Part shown: in pieces, positions 20,271 to 27,113 of the stretch
Position numbering within the stretch: position 1 is the stretch's first letter
Layout of the letters: the number at the start of each line of letters is the position of its first letter
Origin: Providencia zhijiangensis
GTDB lineage: Bacteria > Pseudomonadota > Gammaproteobacteria > Enterobacterales > Enterobacteriaceae
DNA length: 64,000 nt
Direction: 5' to 3'
Assembly (NCBI RefSeq): GCF_030315915.2
Contig: NZ_CP135990.1
Location: 2,170,001-2,234,000 of the forward strand
Program-made: the position numbers and the translations under genes
Notes under the pieces: model-generated
The model's database searches: none
What the model saw: only the letters and a program-made list of their open reading frames with translations
Told to the model about the DNA's origin: nothing

Positions 20271-20504
20271 TGGAGTATTTGGAAGGAATTTGGTTTGATC
20301 CCAAGCGATTGGCGTTCCACTGCTCAATCCTTCAGCAAGAAGATCTTTTAATTCTTGCACATGGGATTGCGCTTGCTTTTCTTTAAGTAAACGCAAGGCA
20401 TCACGTAAAACTTCACTCTGCGTTCTGTAATCACCTGAATTAACTAATGAATCGATGAAATCACGAAGTTCATCACCGAGATCGACTGTCATTGTTCTTG
20501 CCAT
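20262..20504 (-). CDS. ParD-type ribbon-helix-helix antitoxin, orphan
   Basis: 80-aa protein reading MARTMTVDLGDELRDFIDSL, then GDYRTQSEVLRDALRLLKEKQ, the RHH DNA-binding domain of ParD/CC2985-type antitoxins, followed by the toxin-wrapping segment LLAEGLSSGTPIAWDQTKFL. The start at 20504 follows GAGAAAG; an upstream ATG (20516) lies inside the operator palindrome. No full parE follows. After the FL codons the sequence in the next frame reads SKYSKTVIRVLNQYQDVMSN, like a ParE C-terminus, so the last residues (PNTPKQ) may be a deletion junction. Confidence 0.8.
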   Translation of the reverse strand: MARTMTVDLGDELRDFIDSLVNSGDYRTQSEVLRDALRLLKEKQAQSHVQELKDLLAEGLSSGTPIAWDQTKFLPNTPKQ

Positions 20505-20515
20505 AAACTTTCTCA

Positions 20516-20534
20516 TGTAAGATATATTCTTACA
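20516..20534. promoter_or_regulatory. Putative ParD operator palindrome
   Basis: TGTAAGA-TATAT-TCTTACA, perfect 7-bp arms, directly upstream of the parD-like start. RHH antitoxins usually autorepress by binding such palindromes. Confidence 0.55.
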
Positions 20535-20612
20535 TCTAGTATAGGTTCATCTATTTTTTTGATCCAGATTATTTTTTATACTCAATTTTTCTAGACTACT
20601 TTTGAGGTTAAT

Positions 20613-20783
20613 ATGGATAAAACACGCCTTCATAGCGATGCCATCGCTGAGCTTCTACGAAATGAACCCCACCTTATTAAATGTTATTTAGAGCACGCTT
20701 TGCTTGAAGCTAATGAAGATGGCGGCCAAGAGGCTCTTATTCAGTGTCTATCCCATATAATGCAATCGCTATCCCCCACATAA
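20613..20783 (+). CDS. Addiction-module antidote-like protein, short
   Basis: 56-aa ORF with a clear Shine-Dalgarno (TGAGG, 6-7 bases before ATG). It reads MDKTRLHSDAIAELLRNEPH and contains CYLEHALLEANEDGGQEALI, resembling the N-terminal part of HigA-like addiction-module antidotes (M-K-T-R...YL...ALE..D...L). It stops where the helix-turn-helix would begin, so it is either truncated or a stand-alone short form. No toxin gene is adjacent. Confidence 0.5.
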   Translation: MDKTRLHSDAIAELLRNEPHLIKCYLEHALLEANEDGGQEALIQCLSHIMQSLSPT

Positions 20784-20857
20784 GTTTAGATTTTCTGCCA
20801 GATGGTTTACCATAGCATCAAACTTTTATGCGTTTGCATTACTCACCTAAATCGACG

Positions 20858-22297
20858 ATGGACCTCATTTTGAAAAATAAGCATAATCAGCCGACCTTCT
20901 TTATCCATGACTATGAAACATTTGGTAAGCATCCGGCGCTGGATCGCCCTGCTCAGTTTGCGGGTGTGCGGACAGACTTAGATTTCAACATCATCGATGA
21001 ACCTGAAGTATTTTACTGCAAACCTACGGATGATTATCTTCCTCAACCAGAAGCGGTAATGATAACTGGCATTACCCCGCAAATCGCGATGGCCAACGGC
21101 GTGAATGAAGCGGAATTTGCGAAGCGCATTCATAACGCATTCAGCGTACCTAACACCTGCATTATGGGTTACAACAACATTCGCTTTGATGATGAAGTGA
21201 CGCGAAATATTTTCTATCGTAACTTTTATGACCCATATGCCTATAGCTGGCAGCAAGGTAATTCTCGCTGGGATTTACTGGATGCATTACGCGCTTGTTT
21301 TGCATTACGACCTGAAGGGATCAACTGGCCAGAAAATGATGACGGGCTACCTAGCTTACGCCTTGAACATTTAACCAAAGCTAACGGCGTTGCCCATGAA
21401 AATGCCCATGATGCGATGTCTGATGTTTTAGCGACCATCAATATGGCTAAATTGCTAAAGCAAGCTCAACCCCGCATGTTTGATTATTTCTATCAACTGC
21501 GAAATAAAAACAAAGTTAACCAGCTGATCGACATCGTGGATATGACCCCGTTAGTTCATGTATCAGGGATGTTTGGCGCGGTACGCTCTTATATTAGCTT
21601 AGTTGCCCCTCTTGCGTGGCACCCGGAGAATAAAAACGCGGTGATTATGTGTGACCTGTCTGCCGATATGTCGCCGCTTCTCACGTTAAATGCGGATGAA
21701 CTTCGTGAGCGCTTATACACACCGAAAGCCGAATTAGGTGACGAGCTCCCCGTCCCAGTTAAACTGGTACATATTAACAAATGCCCAATCCTTGCCCCTG
21801 AAAAGACCTTGAGAACGGTGGATGCTGAGCGTACAGGTATTGACCGTGACCTGTGCTTGCGTAATTTAGAATTGTTGCGTAAGAACCCTGATGTGCGTAA
21901 TAAACTGATTGAGTTGTTTAGCATCGCCCAACAATTTGAAGAGTCAAATGACGTGGATAGCCAAATCTATAATGGTTTTTTCAGCCCGTCCGATCGCTCT
22001 ACGATGGACATTATTCGCGAAACGCCACCCCAAAATTTACCCGCATTAGATCTTAGCTTTGAAGATAAGCGTATGAAAGAGCTATTTTTCCGTTATAAGG
22101 CACGCAATTTCCCTGCAACACTCTCTTATGAAGAGCAACAGCGTTGGTTACAGCATCGCCGCGATTATTTTACTGAAAGTCGTTTAACGGATTATCTACA
22201 GCAAATCCAATTACTCATGGAAGTTCATCATGAAGATGAAAAACGCTGCCAACAATTAAAAGCCTTAGTGAACTATGCCGCCGAATTAGCAAGTTAA
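20858..22297 (+). CDS. sbcB: Exodeoxyribonuclease I
   Basis: 3'-5' ssDNA exonuclease used in recombination and mismatch repair. DEDDh motifs: FFIHDYETFG (Exo I), GYNNIRFDDEV (Exo II), NAHDAMSDV (Exo III), then the SH3-like and C-terminal helical domains with YNGFFSPSDR. The ATG at 20858 (MDLILKNKHNQ) gives 479 aa, close to the 475 aa of E. coli; an ATG at 20828 would add ten residues. Neither has a strong Shine-Dalgarno. Confidence 0.95.
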   Translation: MDLILKNKHNQPTFFIHDYETFGKHPALDRPAQFAGVRTDLDFNIIDEPEVFYCKPTDDYLPQPEAVMITGITPQIAMANGVNEAEFAKRIHNAFSVPNTCIMGYNNIRFDDEVTRNIFYRNFYDPYAYSWQQGNSRWDLLDALRACFALRPEGINWPENDDGLPSLRLEHLTKANGVAHENAHDAMSDVLATINMAKLLKQAQPRMFDYFYQLRNKNKVNQLIDIVDMTPLVHVSGMFGAVRSYISLVAPLAWHPENKNAVIMCDLSADMSPLLTLNADELRERLYTPKAELGDELPVPVKLVHINKCPILAPEKTLRTVDAERTGIDRDLCLRNLELLRKNPDVRNKLIELFSIAQQFEESNDVDSQIYNGFFSPSDRSTMDIIRETPPQNLPALDLSFEDKRMKELFFRYKARNFPATLSYEEQQRWLQHRRDYFTESRLTDYLQQIQLLMEVHHEDEKRCQQLKALVNYAAELAS

Positions 22298-22316
22298 TAG
22301 TTAGCGATATAAATGC

Positions 22317-22345
22317 AAATGGGCAGAAAGCCTGCCCATTTTTAT
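22317..22345. terminator. Terminator between sbcB and dld
   Basis: AAATGGGCAG-aaag-CCTGCCCATTTTTATT, 9-bp GC-rich stem with T-run on the plus strand and A-run on the left, so it can serve both convergent genes. Confidence 0.88.
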
Positions 22346-22366
22346 TATCTTTTATCTTTTAGTAAT

Positions 22367-24094
22367 CTAGTGGTCGCAACCACAATCCCCTTCCCAATGT
22401 TTCCGTTTGGTGGTTTTTCCGAGTCCTGGGTTCATAGTGTTTGTTGGGTCTGACTCTTTATAGAACGATTTCAATTGTTCCGGTGCTTTATACAAATGCC
22501 CAACATTGTGCTCTGCTGGGTACTGAGCGCCCCGCGCATCTAGCAACTCCAACATTTTCTGTTTTAACTCTTTCGGATCCACGCCTTTTTTCAGGACATA
22601 ATCTTGATGCATAACGTGGCACATAAAATGTCCACAATATAATTTATGCACAATCAGATTTTCAATTTCTGGTGGCAGTTTTTCAAACCAATCACGGTCA
22701 TTGCGTCTTAATGCTATGTCTAGCGGCAGGACATCTTCCACATCATTATTATGGACGGCATGATAACGAACAGCAGATCCCGCAGCGGCAAAGCGATGTA
22801 AGAATGCTTTTGCACCTTCTTCCGGTGTACATTCAAAATAGCCACCATCGGCTGTGGCGAAGAAGGATTTCAACCAGACTTTGGCTTCATCAATACCGTC
22901 TCCCGCCATTTTGAGCATTAAATGATGCTCGTACTGGTCACGGAACTGTTTCATGCGTGGTGGTAAATGAGAAGGCCACAGCTTGCTTAGCAGCTGCATG
23001 GTACGGTCAATTAAGTTTGATGGCAGCAGTGGCACTTTATTCAATACCGCATCCATACGTCCTTTAATGGTAAAGAATGTTGGCATTTTGTCGGTACCAA
23101 ATTTATCGATCATTAAGAACGTATCTTTGCCATAAATTTCTGCAATATCAAAGCAGCCACGGTGCATATACTCACCCGCGACAGGTAAGTTTTCAAACTC
23201 ACTCAAGATATGGCGACGAATGTCTTCAAGGACATCTGGATTGTTCGAACCAATATAGAAAACTTGGGTGGCTTTGTCCGCAGGGAAAGTGTCTAAGCGA
23301 ACAGCGAAAACAGCTAATTTACCCGCACAGCCAGAGGCCTCAAACAAACGACGCTCATCCGCATTAAAGCGCGATGGTGTGTCTGCGTCGACATCACGCA
23401 CACGTTCTGCGTAATCATGGTCGGATGCCAACTTTTCGCTATTTTCAATATCTTCGCTGCTATAACGGCGGTTTTGTAGGTTAGTTAAGATCTCTTCTGG
23501 GGTTTTCCCCAATTCGATACCTAAATGGTTTACCAGCTCAACTTTGCCATCTTCATTGACGCGTCCATATAAAGCCAACTCAGTATAGGCAGGGCCACGA
23601 CGGACAAGGGAGCCACCTGAACTATTACAGATCCCTCCCACAACGGATGCACCAATACATGAAGAGCCAATTAAAGAGTGAGGTTCACGCCCCAGCGGTT
23701 TGAGGATTTTCTCGAGGTCATAGAGCGTACTACCCGGCATCGCGACCACTTGGTTAAATTCGGGTAGGACTTGAATTTGGTTTAGGCGTAACGTGCTGAT
23801 AATGACGATATCGCGATCATAATCATAACCGCTTGGGGTTGAGCCTTCGGTGAGCCCCGTGTTTGCCGCTTGCATGATCACAATTTTGTCAGCTTCGACA
23901 CAGGCTTTAAATACATACCACTGTTCGAGTAACGTGGTTGGGAATACAACGGCAATGGCATCACCCACTCCTGAGCGGAAGCCTTTGCGATAACGTTCTG
24001 TTTTATGGGGTTCGGTAAGGATATTCTTTTTGCCAACAATGTTCCTGAGTGTGAGTAATAATCGTTGGTTCTCAGGATTTTTTACATCATTCAT
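22367..24094 (-). CDS. dld: Quinone-dependent D-lactate dehydrogenase
   Basis: Peripheral inner-membrane flavoprotein oxidising D-lactate to pyruvate and passing electrons to quinone. FAD-binding (VAO-type) features: MQAANTGLTEGSTPSGYDYDRD, GSSCIGASVVGGICNSSGGS; C-terminal AEHNVGHLYKAPE and DPTNTMNPGLGKT. The ATG at 24094 is preceded by AGGAAGG at a good distance; the frame extends 14 codons upstream. Length 575 aa. The tail KRKHWEGDCGCDH adds two cysteines and a histidine absent from the E. coli end. Confidence 0.95.
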   Translation of the reverse strand: MNDVKNPENQRLLLTLRNIVGKKNILTEPHKTERYRKGFRSGVGDAIAVVFPTTLLEQWYVFKACVEADKIVIMQAANTGLTEGSTPSGYDYDRDIVIISTLRLNQIQVLPEFNQVVAMPGSTLYDLEKILKPLGREPHSLIGSSCIGASVVGGICNSSGGSLVRRGPAYTELALYGRVNEDGKVELVNHLGIELGKTPEEILTNLQNRRYSSEDIENSEKLASDHDYAERVRDVDADTPSRFNADERRLFEASGCAGKLAVFAVRLDTFPADKATQVFYIGSNNPDVLEDIRRHILSEFENLPVAGEYMHRGCFDIAEIYGKDTFLMIDKFGTDKMPTFFTIKGRMDAVLNKVPLLPSNLIDRTMQLLSKLWPSHLPPRMKQFRDQYEHHLMLKMAGDGIDEAKVWLKSFFATADGGYFECTPEEGAKAFLHRFAAAGSAVRYHAVHNNDVEDVLPLDIALRRNDRDWFEKLPPEIENLIVHKLYCGHFMCHVMHQDYVLKKGVDPKELKQKMLELLDARGAQYPAEHNVGHLYKAPEQLKSFYKESDPTNTMNPGLGKTTKRKHWEGDCGCDH

Positions 24095-24187
24095 CTCATG
24101 CCTTCCTGTCAGGGTCTTGTCATTAAACCCATCCACAATATCACATAAGATTAATATGTTAAGAAATTATTAATACCCTTTAGAAAC

Positions 24188-24218
24188 AAAAACAGCCCCC
24201 AAAGGCGCTGTTTTTATT
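24188..24218 (-). terminator. plaP terminator
   Basis: AAAAACAGC / GCTGTTTTT arms around a G/C-rich loop, readable on both strands; on the minus strand it lies after plaP and before dld, giving a U-rich end. Confidence 0.65.
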
Positions 24219-24230
24219 AGTCTTCAATTT

Positions 24231-24277
24231 CAGTTCGCAGTTCGCAGTTCGCAGTTCGCAGTTCGCAGTTCGCAGTT
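24231..24277. repeat. Heptamer tandem repeat CAGTTCG, about 6.7 copies
   Basis: Six perfect copies of CAGTTCG (24231-24272) plus CAGTT, in the gap between plaP and dld. Perfect short tandem copies can change number by slippage. No coding function seen. Confidence 0.95.
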
Positions 24278-24332
24278 TAACTATTTTGATGCCAACCTGT
24301 ATTTGAAGTTATATTTAGGCAGCAATGCTGAC

Positions 24333-24461
24333 ATATATTCAAAATAATTCGTGTTGTAGCTAGGCGGCAAGCAAGCTAGACCCTAGGAGCATACATAAGT
24401 ATGTGACTAGGGCTAGTGCGTGCAGCCAACAACGCTACGACGCGAAGAATGAAGAATATAT
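24333..24461. repeat. ERIC (enterobacterial repetitive intergenic consensus) element
   Basis: 129-bp imperfect palindrome with terminal ATATATTC / GAATATAT. The core GTAGCTAGGCGGCAAG, CTAGGAGCATACATAAGTATG and TGACTAGGGCTAGTG, then GCAGCCAAC, matches the ERIC consensus as recalled (AAGTAAGTGACTGGGGTGAGCG, GGAGCTTACAT). It abuts the plaP stop codon, so it would be transcribed in the plaP 3' UTR and fold into a long hairpin. Confidence 0.88.
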
Positions 24462-25844
24462 CTATATGTCGCTCATCTGCGGCATCGGCCTACGGAACAT
24501 CCGAGTCAACACCGCCATATACACCAGACCAACCGCCGTCCAAATCAAACCATAAACCATTGAATCTTCTTCGATATTCAACCACAGCACACAGACTGTT
24601 AGCGTACCGATGATCGGTAATATCAAATAGTTCATGATGTTCTTGAAGCCTTTAATACGACGTTCACGGATAAAGAATTGGCTGATGACTGAAATATTGA
24701 CGAATGTAAATGCAATCAGCGCACCAAAGTTAATTAATGCGGTTGCAAAATCCATCTCAAACCAGATAGCGCCGAGGGCTAAGAAGCCAACTAATAAGAC
24801 GTTATAAGCTGGGGTACGCCATGTTGGGCTAACGTAGCCGAACACTTTTTCTGGGAATACGCCATCACGACCCATTACATACATTAAACGCGCACTACCC
24901 GCATGAGCCGCCATACCCGATGCTAATACCGTGACACAGGAGAACACAAGAATAATGGCTTGGAAGAATGACCCGGCCACAAATCGCATAATGTCAGGCT
25001 GTGTTTCGTTAATATTCGCAAAGCGTGAAACGTCTGGGAAAAATTGCTGTAAGAAGAACGAAACGGTAATAAAGATCACACCACCAATCAGTGCAGTTAA
25101 GAAAATTGCACGAGGAATGACTTTACCTGCGTTTGGTGTCTCTTCTGACAGTGAACTTAACCCATCAAAACCTAAGAATGAGAAACAGAGTATGGTTGCC
25201 CCAGCTATCAGCGGGATCATTTCCGTTTTTTCGTTCGCAAATGGATTGAATGTCCAGATCTCCCCTGTCCCTTCACCATTTGAAACCCCATGGATCACTA
25301 AACCTGTAAATACCGCCATTACCCCCATTTGGATAATCGCAATTACGGTACTTAAGTTTGCAATCACGTTGATGCCTCGTAAGTTAGCAGCCGTCATTAA
25401 AATGACCAAGCCAATAACAAAATACGCAGGTTCAACGTTCGGGAAAATATCTTGTAAATAAATTTTCGCCAATAAAATATTGATCATTGGCATAAAAATG
25501 TAGGACAGCAAAGATGTCCAACCCACAAGGAAACCAATATGTGGACTCATTGATTTCTGGGCATAAGTATAGGCTGAACCCGCTGATGGGAAGCGTTTAA
25601 CCAGCTTACCGTAGCTCAGTGCAGTAAACAGTATCGCAGCAAGTGCAATAATGTATGAAGTCGGGACGTGACCACCAGTCTTATCTGATACCATTCCGAA
25701 AGTATCAAAGATAGTCATTGGCTGAATATACGCAATACCAATCATAACAACTTGTACAAGCGTTAATGTCTTCGCAAGTTGAACACGGTTATTAGCGCCA
25801 GTTTGGTTGTGGCCGATATCTAAAGGTACGGAATTATTTTGCAT
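24462..25844 (-). CDS. plaP: Putrescine importer PlaP (APC family)
   Basis: Proton-driven putrescine uptake across the inner membrane, 460 aa with about 12 membrane helices. Strong likeness to E. coli PlaP/YeeF: KTLTLVQVVMIGIAYIQPMT, FPSAGSAYTYAQKSMSPHIG, ILCFSFLGFDGLSSLSEETP, VTVLASGMAAHAGSARLMYV, GRDGVFPEKVFGYV. PuuP is the nearest alternative; the VLASGMAAHAG and FLGFDGLSSLSEET segments favour PlaP. In Proteus mirabilis PlaP uptake is linked to surface motility. Shine-Dalgarno GGGAGGG (25858-25852). A leader ORF ends inside its start and a hairpin abuts the ribosome binding site. Confidence 0.88.
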   Translation of the reverse strand: MQNNSVPLDIGHNQTGANNRVQLAKTLTLVQVVMIGIAYIQPMTIFDTFGMVSDKTGGHVPTSYIIALAAILFTALSYGKLVKRFPSAGSAYTYAQKSMSPHIGFLVGWTSLLSYIFMPMINILLAKIYLQDIFPNVEPAYFVIGLVILMTAANLRGINVIANLSTVIAIIQMGVMAVFTGLVIHGVSNGEGTGEIWTFNPFANEKTEMIPLIAGATILCFSFLGFDGLSSLSEETPNAGKVIPRAIFLTALIGGVIFITVSFFLQQFFPDVSRFANINETQPDIMRFVAGSFFQAIILVFSCVTVLASGMAAHAGSARLMYVMGRDGVFPEKVFGYVSPTWRTPAYNVLLVGFLALGAIWFEMDFATALINFGALIAFTFVNISVISQFFIRERRIKGFKNIMNYLILPIIGTLTVCVLWLNIEEDSMVYGLIWTAVGLVYMAVLTRMFRRPMPQMSDI

Positions 25845-26043
25845 GATAAAGCCCTCCCATAACTTTCGATTGCGTACTTCGACTCAATCGAAAGTTACTG
25901 GGAAGACTTTGCATCTGCCTATAAGCAGAGAAGAAAGAAGAGAAGTGGAAAAGCGTCTGTGCGAAGCCGGTGTTTGCTCCGTAGTCATCAATGCGGCAAC
26001 GACGACCGCTTGGCCCTGCTGCCAGTGCGAAAAAGTAAGCCAT
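25834..26043 (-). CDS. Putative leader ORF of plaP (69 aa)
   Basis: ATG at 26043 with Shine-Dalgarno GAGGAA 7 bases before it. It reads MAYFFALAAGPSGRRCRIDD, then YGANTGFAQTLFHFSSFFSA and a tail over the hairpin. The stop TAA (25836-25834) lies 8 bases inside plaP, so termination would leave a ribosome at the plaP start. E. coli plaP also has a small upstream ORF (yoeI), whose FFA-rich start is similar as recalled. Translation is unproven; a regulatory leader peptide is the favoured reading. Confidence 0.45.
   Translation of the reverse strand: MAYFFALAAGPSGRRCRIDDYGANTGFAQTLFHFSSFFSAYRQMQSLPSNFRLSRSTQSKVMGGLYHAK
25852..25896 (-). promoter_or_regulatory. Hairpin next to plaP ribosome binding site
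   Basis: Perfect 12-bp arms AACTTTCGATTG (25861-25872) and CAATCGAAAGTT (25885-25896) with a 12-base loop. It ends 2 bases from GGGAGGG, the plaP Shine-Dalgarno, and lies within the leader ORF, so a translating ribosome would unfold it. Confidence 0.65.
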
Positions 26044-26102
26044 AAAAGCATTCCTCAAAGCTGTAGCGTGAAATATTAGCTACACGTAAATATTTATTTA
26101 TC

Positions 26103-26123
26103 TATCCGGCCTGATATCCGGCC
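26103..26123 (-). promoter_or_regulatory. Direct repeat in plaP upstream region
   Basis: Two copies of TATCCGGCC (26103-26111 and 26115-26123), period 12; on the minus strand GGCCGGATA twice. Possible regulator site. Confidence 0.35.
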
Positions 26124-26151
26124 CCGTTAAAATGAAAGAACCCTAAAAAGC

Positions 26152-26184
26152 AAAAAAAACCGATGCCGGTTTTTATCAGGCATC
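26152..26184 (-). terminator. Intrinsic terminator or attenuator upstream of plaP
   Basis: Minus strand: GATGCC (26184-26179), loop, GGCATC (26167-26162), GG, then eight Ts (26159-26152). A sigma70-like promoter TTGCTA-17-CAAAAT lies just upstream (26233-26205). The hairpin either ends the upstream exported-protein gene or acts as an attenuator in the plaP leader. Confidence 0.7.
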
Positions 26185-26204
26185 AGTCATTTTTTAGTCC
26201 GCGC

Positions 26205-26233
26205 ATTTTGCACGTCATACCTGTAAATAGCAA
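26205..26233 (-). promoter_or_regulatory. Candidate promoter upstream of plaP
   Basis: TTGCTA (26233-26228), 17-bp spacer, CAAAAT (26210-26205) on the minus strand. The start would be only about 15 bases before the terminator hairpin, which is odd unless the pair forms an attenuator. Confidence 0.4.
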
Positions 26234-26369
26234 GCCAATTTGTTAACAAAACGCCCCCTTTTCGATGAGAAATTCTGATAATTTTGGACTTTCCGTTCTG
26301 ATAGCTAATATGACATGCTTTTAAGACGATAAATGACACTAAAGCCGATTGATTATCCTTAATAAAATG

Positions 26370-26927
26370 CTAAACCGGTCGGTCTAATTTCGCGGCACTT
26401 TTTTCCAATAACATATCTAAACTTGAGTGCAGTAATTTACTTTTTACGGCTTTGGTTTCTGACTGCAATGGACTACCGACTTTGTTATCCATCGTATAGA
26501 CCGTCACTTTTCCCTCTTGATGGTTATAAATCAATAAACCATCCACGCCATAATCATATTGATCTTTAAAATTACCCAGTACCGATTGCATACTGTTTCT
26601 CGCTTCAACATCACCATTGACGGCTTTGCGGAGTGTTTCGATGGATAATCCCACAGGAACCGAGTAGACATACAAAACTTCCACATCGGAATCGCCATCG
26701 TCACTGCCATTACACATAAAGCAGGCATCCCTTTGAACTGAAGAAAGCCGTTCCATTTTGCGTAATTCGATTAATAATTTTTGACCATCTTGATACGGTG
26801 ATTGCGAGATATCGAGAAAAACTAATCGGTAAGGTCCCGGGTCACCTGCAAGGGCATGGGAAATACCGCCTATAAATAGTAAAAAACTCAGACAACTAGC
26901 TCTAAAATAACGGTTAAATTTGGGCAT
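26370..26927 (-). CDS. Exported protein of unknown function
   Basis: 185 aa with a clear signal peptide (residues 1-27, cleavage likely after SHALA). The mature part begins GDPGPYRLVFLDISQSPYQD and has a Cys pair C69-F-M-C72 followed by an acidic run (GSDDGDSD). It also contains GVDGLLIYNHQEGKVTVYTMD, beta-rich in appearance. No family recognised. Probably periplasmic. Good Shine-Dalgarno (CAGGAA). It stands alone between plaP and the TonB receptor gene, all on the minus strand but separated by terminators. Confidence 0.75.
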   Translation of the reverse strand: MPKFNRYFRASCLSFLLFIGGISHALAGDPGPYRLVFLDISQSPYQDGQKLLIELRKMERLSSVQRDACFMCNGSDDGDSDVEVLYVYSVPVGLSIETLRKAVNGDVEARNSMQSVLGNFKDQYDYGVDGLLIYNHQEGKVTVYTMDNKVGSPLQSETKAVKSKLLHSSLDMLLEKSAAKLDRPV

Positions 26928-27053
26928 AGTCTATTCCTGCTCGGCTCCATATCGCGGTGAGGAAGATTGACGCAGTTAGAGATAAATAACCATATCTTTA
27001 TTTCCGAATTACTGATTTTCTTTTTGGATATCTATTTTCTTTTAAATAATAGT

Positions 27054-27088
27054 ACAAAAAAGCCCTTTGGCGATTAACCAAAGGGCTT
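27054..27088 (-). terminator. Terminator of TonB receptor gene
   Basis: Minus strand AAGCCCTTTGG / CCAAAGGGCTT, 11-bp stem, 7-base loop, followed by TTTTTTG; 26 bp after the receptor stop. Confidence 0.9.
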
Positions 27089-27113
27089 AGATAAACAAAA
27101 ACTAACGGTTTAA

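Noticed and set aside
24231..24277. CRISPR array
   Set aside because: The repeats are 7-bp tandem units without spacers; no cas genes.
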